NCBI GenBank assembly: GCA_947623455.1
Contig: OX392545.1
Span: 26,115,001 to 26,179,000 of the forward strand
From: Mimachlamys varia
Lineage: Eukaryota; Mollusca; Bivalvia; Pectinida; Pectinidae
Length of the DNA stretch: 64,000 nt
Direction: 5' to 3'
Shown here: positions 34,190-44,007 of the stretch, piece after piece
Layout of the letters: every line of letters begins with the position of its first letter
Position numbering within the stretch: the stretch's first letter is position 1
Position numbers and translations under genes: made by a program
The notes under the pieces: generated by a model
The model's input: only the letters and a program-made list of their open reading frames with translations
The model's database searches: none
Told to the model about the DNA's origin: nothing

Positions 34190-34862
34190 CCTGTATTCCG
34201 CAAACAGGGAGGCTTAAATAACAACATACCCTGTGTCCGGCACACAATACACCAACATATTTTGTATTCCGCACACAGGGAGGCGTATATACCAACATAC
34301 CCTGTGTTCGGCTCACATACCCTGTCATACCCTGTATGCGGCACCTATTCACCAACATACCCTGTATTCACCACTCATACCCCAACATACCCTGTATTCG
34401 CCACACATACCCAAACATACCCTGTATTCGCCACACATACTCCAACATACCCTGTATTCGCCACACATACCCCAACATACCCTGTATACGGGACACATAC
34501 CCCAACATACCCTGTATACGGGACACATACCCCAACATACCCTGTATACGGGACACATACCCCAACATACCCTGTATACGGGACTCATACACCAACATAC
34601 CCTGTATGCGGCACACATACCCCAACATTCCCTGTATTCACCACACATACCCCAACATACCCTGTATTCACCACACATACCCCAACATACCCTGTATTTG
34701 CCACACATACCCCAACATACCCTGTATGCGGCACACATACCCCAACATACCCCGTATTCACCACACATACCCCAACATACCCTGTATTCACCACACATAC
34801 CCCAACATACCCTGTATTTGCCACACATTCTCCAACATACTCTGTATTCGGGACACATACAG
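34190..34862. repeat. 30-bp minisatellite array, about 22 units
   Basis: The unit is CCCAACATACCCTGTATTCG plus CCACACATAC; the 60-base lines hold exactly two units. Variants alternate TATTCGCCAC, TATACGGGAC, TATGCGGCAC and TATTCACCAC. Units left of 34330 are diverged. Because 30 is divisible by three and the unit has no stop, several frames on both strands stay open (up to about 300 codons on the plus strand, lacking an ATG at the start). I judge it non-coding. Confidence 0.85.
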
Positions 34863-35194
34863 CACCACAAACGGAATTAACTCCTGACAGGGCGCTACAC
34901 ATTAATCAATCATATAGCCAAGCCAACAATAGTTGTTTTCTACAAGAACCAAAACGTACTTCTGTAGGTGTTTACAAAACATCAATCCTTATATATAATT
35001 GAAAAATGTAATCCGAATCGCTTGATTTTCTGACAACATTTGAGCATAAGACATTCTTTATTACTATGATTATATGCACTATACAAAAATCATATTTTGT
35101 TCACTTTTAAAAATGAATTGACTTGGGGAAAATATAGATTTTATTTTTTAATGGATTATCTATCATATTTAAAGAAAATATCTATAGGTTGTGA

Positions 35195-35282
35195 TATTAA
35201 AATGGTCATGTTATAAACTTTTTATCATATGTTTTGTTTTTTGTAGGTTTTTTTTATCTCGAGTAGGCTAAACTACTTCAAA
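35195..35282 (+). repeat. Left partner of a ~88-bp inverted repeat pair
   Basis: ATTAAAATGGTCATGTTATA to TTTTATCTCGAGTAGGCTAA. Its reverse complement lies at 37862-37957, 2.6 kb away. Confidence 0.6.
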
Positions 35283-35329
35283 AATTTGAAGTAAACTTCA
35301 AAGGAATTGATAAAATAAATAATCAAAGT

Positions 35330-35545
35330 GTTCTTACATGTTAAAAGGTCACTGTATTACAATGCTGATAAAACATGAAAGCTGCACAGCATCTGTCACC
35401 ATGTATACATCTAAGGGATAAAAGGTCAATAACATAAGTGTAATACATTGTATATGTGGTATGGTTTTATTAGGATAAACGTCCTATTACAGCTAATTAA
35501 AGGTCATCTAAAGACGGCCTCCAAGTGTATGCGATGTGTGAGCTT
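35330..35545 (+). repeat. Family E repeat, copy 3, joined to SINE-core-like sequence
   Basis: AAAAGGTCACTGTATTACAA, GCACAGCATCTGTCACCATG, then ACGTCCTATTACAGCTAATT and AAAGACGGCCTCCAAGTGTA. Confidence 0.55.
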
Positions 35546-35584
35546 TTGTTAATCTCATTTGAGTAGTGGCACGGTATCATCATT

Positions 35585-35835
35585 CAGCTGTTTCGTCCTC
35601 CTAAGACTCTTCAGTGATGCTAGGTGCTAAAAGGTGGGAATCCAAAATTTCTAAACTAATGTAGAAGCAGAAGGGTCAGCTGTGTAAACCCCTTTATTTC
35701 ATAGATTTAAAAGTAATTTAAACTAGTTCTGTATAATTTCAAACCGTGTACTACGACAATGTGTATAGTATGTACCGTGCCACTACTCAAATGAGATAAA
35801 TGTTGCTATGGAGGCTCCAGCAGACGTCGGGGACT
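35585..35835 (+). repeat. Family C repeat, copy with middle and tail
   Basis: CTGTTTCGTCCTCCTAAGAC, AAAAGGTGGGAATCC, AACTAATGTAGAAGCAGAAG, CGTGCCACTACTCAAATGAG and TGGAGGCTCCAGCAGAC. Confidence 0.6.
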
Positions 35836-35973
35836 AAAAATCAACCAGCAGAGTCTGCCACCCCTTATGATGAAAGATGACGCAAAACACATATGCCGAA
35901 TCGTATATAGTAAGGATCCTTACGATAGTCCGGAACTGGGGCCTATTTAGAGTTAACACACGTACTACTGAAC

Positions 35974-36142
35974 ACAGGGACCTGAGAATTTGTTACAGCT
36001 AGTTTTGGACCTCAATAGCTTTTATGACCATTGAGGGGGCATTTTTATCGAAAATTGATCTTAACCCCCAAAATGTGTAAAATTACTCTAAACACCCTAT
36101 TTTAGGTCCAAAACTAACTGTAACAAATTCTCAGGTCCCTGT
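35974..36142. mobile_element. 169-bp foldback MITE with ~39-bp near-perfect ends
   Basis: The left end ACAGGGACCTGAGAATTTGT continues TACAGCTAGTTTTGGACCT. The right end begins AGGTCCAAAACTAACTGTAA and finishes ACAAATTCTCAGGTCCCTGT. The element sits in a family D copy that resumes at CTTCTGAAGGCCGCAGCAGA. Confidence 0.7.
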
Positions 36143-36848
36143 ACTTCTGAAGGCCGCAGCAGAACAACCTATCTAGTCGCATTATGCTGGGAATACGTGC
36201 ACCAGTCGTTCTGAATAATATGTAAAATATGAACTTACTATCTTAATTAAAACATAATCTTACACAATAATAATAATTAGCTCGTGTTTGGACCAATTTC
36301 TAAATGAAATACATTTTCTGAAGGCAAATGATATTCTAAGAAGGAAAATCAAGGTCTCAGTTGTGTCAATTAACGGAAAGTACATGCAAACGGCATTTTT
36401 CGCTAACTTTGGTGCTCGTCTGCTCAATTTCGTCGCCGCCATTCGACTAATTATAGGAATCTCAACATGGTACGACATGAAACATTTTCTATAATGTTTT
36501 CAACCTTAACAGTTTAGATTATCAAACAATAACAATTTTATTTCATATCAAGTTTTATTATTTAGCACATAAGTTCCATAGTTATATTTTTATTATCGTT
36601 TTCCATGTTCATAAAACATTTCTTATGTTTTCTCGAGAATTGGCACGGAACCGGGAACAGGATCGTGTTCACATGATTCGAAAAAAAAATCACGTGATTG
36701 CTGGTATACAAATAGAACCGGAAGCGCAATTGTCAGGTAGCCGCGATAAACAAACGAAAACAGAGTTTCAAGACTAGACAAGAAAGAAGCTGAAACAGAC
36801 TATTGAAAGAAAACAAAAGATGTTCGGTAAAGCTTGTAATAAGTATGA

Positions 36849-37307
36849 TTCTACCACAATACCCTGTGTTATTCCACTCTCAGACCATTGTATAACCGTA
36901 CTGACTGTTGGATAAATATATGTTATATACCACTAGTGGAATATGATCTTCCGGACTTTTGATTGGTTGAGAATTTGAACTTTGAACGGAAATGTGGATT
37001 GTTGACGACGTCATCGATTGTTGACGTCGTCACAACTTGGCGGGAATGTATTCGAGATGATGTGATTTCCCGCAAATCCGCGATTCGCACCAGAAAACAA
37101 CACTGCAACTGCCGACTAAATATTATTGTGGTAGAAACAGGTCACACGACTCGTGGTTATTGGATATGGAATTTATTTCACTCTCGTTAATTATTTTTTA
37201 AAAGTTACAAAAGACACTCGCTAAAGCTCGTGTCTTTTGTAACTTTTAAAAAATAATTTACTCGAGTGAAATAAATTCCATATCCAACAGCCACTCGTGG
37301 TGTAACC
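36849..37307 (+). mobile_element. ~440-bp composite foldback element, copy 2 (long palindrome intact)
   Basis: Same as 30635-31074 but the second half keeps a long palindrome of about 165 bases (37140-37306). The left arm has GGATATGGAATTTATTTCAC and AGTTACAAAAGACAC; the right arm has GTGTCTTTTGTAACTTTTAA and GAAATAAATTCCATATCCAA. Confidence 0.7.
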
Positions 37308-37387
37308 TCTTTTTATCATATGTTTACTACTGATAACATCCTTTTTGTATATGTGCTATCTCTAAAATTCTCACAAGTTGATATCAG

Positions 37388-37500
37388 CCCGGGTGAAACC
37401 ACACCCCCTTTGAGTGAAATCACACCCCCTTTGAGTGACATCACACCCCCTTTGAGTGATATCACCCCCCCCCCCCCCTCAAAAGTGATATCACACCCTC
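37388..37500 (+). repeat. 21-bp tandem repeat (CACCCCCTTTGAGTGAYATCA), ~5 units, with C-run
   Basis: ACACCCCCTTTGAGTGAAAT is repeated with changes; the fourth unit expands to an uninterrupted run of about 14 C. Confidence 0.75.
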
Positions 37501-37861
37501 TTCTAATTTCTGGATTTTGCCACTTTTGCTTATTGCTGTCTGTTTCAAATGTGCAAACAAGCACACTTTAACGTGAACCGTCGTCAAAAGACGACTCGGC
37601 TGCCAAGTATGAACACTGAAAATACGTCTCAGAGCGCAATCAATGGTGACGTCAATGACGTCAGAAAGGATGGGAAGTAACTCTGCCTTTTCATCTCCAT
37701 CAACATGCAGAAATCAAAATTCTATCCATGGATATCAATTGTGTTATTTCATCAAGTTATAATAAAATGACCATTTTATTCGCATGTTGACTTTTACAAA
37801 TTTTTAATTTTAACCCTTTTTATAATAAATTGTGTTACCATTTTCATGAATATCATGATAT

Positions 37862-37957
37862 ATATATTTAGACTACTCGAGATAAAAAAAAAAACAAAAA
37901 AAAAAACAACATATAATAAAAAAGTTTATAACATAACCATTTTGATATCACACCCCT
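37862..37957 (-). repeat. Right partner of the ~88-bp inverted repeat pair
   Basis: GACTACTCGAGATAAAAAAA to GTTTATAACATAACCATTTT is the reverse complement of 35195-35282 apart from A-run expansion. Confidence 0.6.
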
Positions 37958-38000
37958 CAGCCCTTGAGCCCTGTTATCAGGGCTCTTTGGCTGAAAATGA
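37956..38000. repeat. Short hairpin AGCCCTG-TTAT-CAGGGCT
   Basis: GAGCCCTGTTATCAGGGCTC is a clean 8-base stem with a four-base loop, flanked by further pairing CAGCCCTT/TTTGGCTG. Not followed by a gene. Confidence 0.55.
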
Positions 38001-38329
38001 GTATTATATCAAAATGGTCATGTAATAATCTCTGAATGATACTTTTTTTGGAAATTGCCATGGTATTGTATGAATATTAAAGGTATTGTATTGTATGAGT
38101 ATGAATGGTGTTTGAGTAATTGTGTGGAATTGATCCAGGGGTCCGCCCATCTTTGCAGGCTTAATCCCCTGTCGTAACTCTGAAACAGTGTTGATCCCCA
38201 CCCGAAGAATATATATATAATTGCCGGGGATGGAGAGACATTACAATCATGATATACGCATTGACTTGGGTGTCTGGACACGTCCTTATAGATATCAGAG
38301 TCAAAACAAAGGTTGATCACTCTTTAACC

Positions 38330-40980
38330 ATATATAGAATTGCTGAACATAGAGAGACGAATGCACTTATGCTTCGATGATTCACCGTGGCTTAGCAAAA
38401 CCTTGCCGACTGAATACTTGGGTCATAGCTTTGAAACTGATGCGATCACCACCCTACTGGTATATACATATACTTACTGGGCATAAAAAGACGATATCAA
38501 CATTGATTGTGGTCATCTATCCTTGTTTCTGAGTTCCAGCTTGAAAACAGTTGAGATCCCCACACTATTGCCATGTATGAACTTGCTAAGTATAAAGAGA
38601 CGAATACGCATCTGCTTCCAGGATGGCCCAACTCTTGGAGAGTAAACACCTGCGGCCTATCTAACAATAGGTGAGATCCCCATCTTAAAGCTATTATATA
38701 AGCATTGAACTGCTTTCAGTTGGCAATTATGGGCTGAACTGGACAGAGGCAAAATTAATGAAGCGCAAGTTTGAGATGGGGATCTCACTTGTTTTGAAAG
38801 CGGTTCAATGCTGATATTTACCACATGCGAATTTTTAAAATTTAATAACCACTAAATAAATAGACCAATTAACGGAATTCACGTTTCTCCGCCATTCTTC
38901 GCTGTGATCCTGTTGACAGCTCTACCACGCTGTTCCGCGTAAAAAACTGGTGCGTATAAGACAATAGAAAACCAGATAAGAATAATCAATGTAATACAAA
39001 TGTTTGATGTAAATTAACATTAGGAAAATACAAAATGTAAACTGTCCGTCTAGTTTTTTAAAAGAAAAAATGTGTTATTATTATTGTTTCCGCAACATCT
39101 GTTGGGCAACATTATTAATGCGTCGGTTGGCAGTTTATGAGCTGGTTATGCTCAACTCCTGTTGGTAAGGTTATATAGTGACAATGTCATAGAGTGGTAA
39201 ATATATTAAATTACTTGGCATAAAAGAAGAATGCAGTCATGCTTTAATTACGAACTGACCCGTGGGTGTTGCCGCATACCTAGGGAGTTACTTTCCGAGT
39301 CAAACCTGAAAGCATTTGAGACCTCCACCAAATAACTTTTATACAGTAAAGATATACTAAACAGATTAGTATTAGGGTCTGTCACTGTCCCTGGGATATT
39401 TCGGGAGAATATTTGCAATGATCGCTTAGATAAAAAAGAATATCAGGTGAGTGATACAAGTCCTCTTAGCCTCTTACTTATATTAACTTGAAAGTAAAAG
39501 GCTGTTGGGGGCATACGACCTGCACTGCACCGCAAAAAAGATAAATACTAGCGAACTATCTCCAATACATACGCATTCTATCAACCAGAGAGAAACTTAA
39601 AGTGTTTGATTTGGACATCATATTAATTTGATAACGGCATCAGTAATAATGTAATGTGTTTTGTGGAAAAAAATAACCTTAATACATTTTTAGAAAAATA
39701 CATATGTCAGTGACTTTTTAGTCCCCTACCGGCAAAGCCCCTATTATTGGTTCACCTGCCGTCTGTTCGTCCGTCCGACCGTCTGTTCGTCTGTCTGTGA
39801 CCTTTAGGAGGTTTCCGAGCATTATCTCGTGTGCACATATTGAACTGAAATTTAGTAAACAGATACATCATTGGGATATCTAGGTCAAGTCCCTGTAATT
39901 TGTTTAATCAATCATTGCATCTTAATAACTTGCGGGGGCCGGTATGGAACATGTATTGCTTCAGCAATACTCAGTATGTTTGTTAATTTTAAATTCTGTC
40001 AATTTCAATTGTTTTATCTGTTCAATTTATAGGCATTCAGAATTAAAACAAAACAGGATAGGATAAAATAATTTAGAGTGAGAAATAAAAAAAATACACC
40101 GGAAGCTGTGGTAACTTTACCAGTGTGTACTTTAGAACATGGATTCACTCAACATCTGACACTATTTATTTAATCGGTGAGAAAATAAATAAAAATTGAA
40201 TCGAAAACCTAGATAAGCTGATCGAGATTTATAATGTGTTGATGCACACCACTGATATCATCTCCATTGTGTACATGTAGCACACCGTGACCTTGGGTGC
40301 TAGAATCTGATTGGATGAAAACTAGCACACCCACGGCTGGAAAGTTCAACAATGATTCGAGGTAAACAAGAAAATTATCACGAGGTTTCCGCATATTTCT
40401 ACTTCAATGTCACTCAACAGTGAATACTGAGTTCAGAGCAACAACACGGTGGTGCTGTACATTGATCGGCAATACGGTACAGTGGAGATGGATTATTAAT
40501 TATTCAAAAAATATCTAGATGAAAATGTTATATTTTATTTTGTCCAAATAAAGTTCCTATCATCGTTCTGTCAATTAATTACCTAGATAATAATTTAACA
40601 ATGAGGTTACAATACTTTTTTGAAATATTAGATATTCTCTCAATGAATAGATACGAAAAACGTTCACTTTCTTTGTATAAATATTTCTAATAAAAATTAA
40701 ATAAAGCTTTAGAAAAATCTGAAACTATGTTCGGCTTACGTAATTTAAGATAAATTATTTCATTCAATGTTTAGCTCATTAAATTGTAAAATTAGGTATT
40801 CTGCCATAACCCTAGGGGCCGTGGGATGCCCAAATGGGGTAATGCACGATAATTCAAAACTCATCACTTGACACAGATGTGCAACCGATTATTTCTCTGT
40901 ATGGATAGCGGACCCTCAGGTGGTGTTGACAATGTAAATATCAGTGTCTCTGTGCCATCCATTCTTTGGGGAGGAATTTG
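38330..40980. other. Intergenic DNA with few recognised features
   Basis: No supported gene. At 39716-39800 a block beginning TTTTTAGTCCCCTACCGGCA followed by GTCTGTTCGTCCGTCCGACC resembles, in opposite orientation, the GGACGGACGG...GGGGGACTAAAAA end of the array at 59701-61752; it is probably a truncated member of the same repeat family. Confidence 0.45.
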
Positions 40981-40984
40981 ATTA

Positions 40985-41065
40985 AGTTTCATTATGTTTC
41001 GCGTCCTGTCAACAGCTACGGTCATGGAAGGACGGCCTTCCGGTGTACGCAATGTGAGTCTGCTA
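40985..41065 (+). repeat. SINE-core fragment
   Basis: TTTCGCGTCCTGTCAACAGC, TACGGTCATGGAAGGACGGC and GTGTACGCAATGTGAG match the core-plus-tail seen at 35455-35545. Confidence 0.45.
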
Positions 41066-41630
41066 TGCTATTAGAGACTGTAGACTGGCTACCAGCTCCT
41101 GAGTTTCTATAGAGAATTTCTCTTCTTTATTTAACTACTAGCGTATCTCCCCCATGTTTCAAATTTAGGAATCAGATCCAAGTGATCAAAATTATTTGAC
41201 TATTTGTATGCCTCCGCCAAGAACTAGGGGTGAGGGTGGAGGGTGGGTATAGTGTTACCCATGTCCGTCGTGTCCCGTCGCGTCTCGTGATCGTCCCATG
41301 GTAATGTTACCAGATTGGGGCGGGGCGTTTATGTCTCACAGACAATTCTAGTTTTTTTCCCATATTTGTATACTATTATAGAGACGAGAGCCAGTCTAGA
41401 GACCGTGGTATGTTTATGTTTAATACAAACCTCCATGCGATTGTCCAGAAATTCTACCGATTTAAAGAGCTTCAAAAATGAAATAAATGAAGAATACTGC
41501 CAAAAGCCCCCCATCATGTACTGATTAACCGCAGCTCGAGGCTGTTTATGCTTCTTCTGGTACCTTTCTTGCTCAGATGATTTCCCCTCCATATAGCCCC
41601 GGCTGTTGGAGGAAATGAAAACGCATTCAA

Positions 41631-41993
41631 TTAAGGACCCAATATACGTAACTTTCGGCAAAACTTGAAGCGAAAATCAAGCCTAATAACTTTTAATTAC
41701 TATAGATTTAGTTAAGATTAACTGATATCAGCAATATTCAAGATGAACTCTTACGCGGTTACTGGAACAGCAGCAGTTGAAACACGCTATTTGTAAACAA
41801 GTTAAACTGTCTTCTACCTTCGGCTTGTTGTTGAAGTGGGCCCCACCTGAAATATTTTCAGATTTTTTTTGTCAAGAGGTTTTTGTTAGCTACAGCTCAG
41901 GTTTACTTCGTTTTAGGCTTATGAACTGGATTTTTTTCGTAATTTATCAGAATCCCGAAAAAATTCCTGAAGTTACGTATATTGGGCCTTTAA
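41631..41993 (+). mobile_element. TTAA-type non-autonomous DNA element, copy 3
   Basis: TTAA, then GGACCCAATATACGTAACTT; right end GAAGTTACGTATATTGGGCCT, then TTAA (41990-41993). The inside follows copy 1 (AGTGGGCCCCACCTGAA, GGTTTACTTCGTTTTAGGCT). Confidence 0.75.
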
Positions 41994-42659
41994 ATAAGTA
42001 AACACAGGTGTAATTCGATTTGTCTAAAAATCATTGCTTTCGTTTAATCCATCTTTCGTCTGAAACGAAATATACGGTCTACAATGTAACCTGTAATAAA
42101 TATGGTCCTCAAACTTATTTCTATACAGTCTGCAAAGTGACATTGTATTATCGCGTACTGTATTCTACATCGTAAAATAGACCTAGTGCAGAAGTGCTTT
42201 GTAACAGGGTGTAATTATGAAGGGCCCGTGACCTGTTTCGCTTCCTTTGTGCCTCCTGACACACGTCAACCTACTTTCGTCACCAATACAATGAGTTTAG
42301 ACCACTTAACTAAACTAAACTAGATTAAAATCGCGGTCGTAAACATGAGTGGTGTTTGTTTACCTTTTCACACTTAATACATTACCAGATTCTGTCATGT
42401 GTTAATATGTATCATACTCGCTAGATATACAACTATGTGTAGTCGTATCCAGCCGTATGAGAGTTTATAAATTAGAACTTTGGCAATGTCAAGTTATTTT
42501 CCATCAAAGTAAAAAGATCAGGATGCGATATAAACAGGAGAATATGTGGACTTGCTAATGTATATATTGACAGACACAATAAATCCAAGATTTTCATTTA
42601 CCAGTCAGAAACTCGGCTACGAATCATCATAAAAACGGGAGTCGGCTACTCGATGTCAT

Positions 42660-42770
42660 CGTTTGGTTTGGTTGTTTAGGCTCTTTTAACAACCAAGGTC
42701 ACCCAAGTTTTTTGGTAGCTGGTTGATTGTTTTTACGTCCAGTTCATAGCCAGGGTCATTTAAGGCTTGT
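42660..42770 (+). repeat. Two partial SINE 5' ends in tandem
   Basis: GTTTGGTTTGGTTGTTTAGG with AACAACCAAGGTCACC, then GTTGATTGTTTTTACGTCCA with AGCCAGGGTCATTTAAGGC. Confidence 0.45.
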
Positions 42771-43057
42771 TTATTGTAGTTGCCAATGTTGTATAGTGGC
42801 AGCTTCTTAGCATTGCTATTCATTAATTTAATGTTTGAAGACACATGGTGACTTTTGTAATAATACATTTTATTGTTACCTTTATGGGTAAGAATTATCG
42901 AAATATCCTCTTTCTTGATTTTGTACTTCGATAGAATCAATAAATGACACTTTTATTCATGTCCGCGGTACTTATGTACGCTAAGGTAACTACACATTCA
43001 AAAAATAGCGCAGTGCAAAGATGAATTGCCGCCTGGACATTGCTGTAGAATATAAGA

Positions 43058-43175
43058 CTCTTTCATGGCCAGGGATGTAAGATAGGGAAATTCGACCCGA
43101 GGATTTTCAAATTTGGTAAAACCCAAGACTTTACCTTACACCTTTAATCATGAAAGAGTATTTTTCTCTCATATC
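43058..43175. mobile_element. Foldback repeat with ACTCTTTCATGGCCAGGG end, copy 2
   Basis: Left GACTCTTTCATGGCCAGGGA, then TGTAAGATAGGGAAATTC. Right CTTTACCTTACACCTTTAAT, then CATGAAAGAGTATTTTTC. Both ends are present, unlike copy 1 at 21150. Confidence 0.55.
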
Positions 43176-43556
43176 GATTACCTGAATAATTAAAAAAAAA
43201 AAACCGTTTTGACTGGCTACCATTTTGAAAATTTTAACTTTTCCTTGAGGTTTTTTGACAAAAATATATAAATGTTGAGCCATTGTGACGTCACGTCGTG
43301 TGATATGCTATGTAAGATATATTTTTCTTACATAGCTTTCTTCCATGGGCAAACTTCATGGTCCTACATGGCGAGATATCAGAGAAATCAATATACAATG
43401 ACTTTAATTGACGCAATCATAATGTAGTGGAATGCTTTGAGCACGAAAATCGTTAAAATGAGATTTACGCTAAACTATCTACGTTAACAATGTTTAATTA
43501 CCGCACAATCAACATGCCTCTGAAATGCATGGAATCACGTCCTGAAATAGACTATT

Positions 43557-43646
43557 TAAGTGATTCACCCCTTAAGACGCATTTGAATCCTTCCAAATCA
43601 AAGGTTGGACGAGCTCATTTTGCATTTCAGAGGTGAATGAGTTAAG
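43557..43646 (-). mobile_element. Foldback MITE family A, copy 8
   Basis: Begins AAGTGATTCACCCCTTAAGA and ends TTTCAGAGGTGAATGAGTTA. The internal TTTGAATCCTTCCAAATCAA runs in the reverse orientation. Confidence 0.65.
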
Positions 43647-44007
43647 GATCTGTTTCAACGTGCATTTTGCGCCCGTGCATTCGTGTATGTGCAATAAACG
43701 AAACGTTCTCAATAACAGCAAATATGCTTCATGCTCTTAGCGATTCAGTCAAATGAGGTCGAAAACACACTCACCGAAATCCGAGCAAACGCAAAAAATG
43801 TGTTTATAATCAACATTGGTAGAGCACTCTACATGTCAAGCAGCTATCTCGTACAATGCATATATATTACACATGAATGCCGCCTGGAATTTGTTGTAAA
43901 CACAGTGTTATACTGCCGACATAAAGTATAATAACGTGTCCCCTCACATCTCCTTTATTCTCTAACGTCAGACTGATCACATAGAAATACTTCGAGGTTT
44001 AAGTGAA

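Noticed and set aside
34088..35002. Plus-strand open frame of about 304 codons across the 30-bp array
   Set aside because: It has no ATG at its start, is explained by a stop-free unit divisible by three, and comparable frames are open on the other strand.
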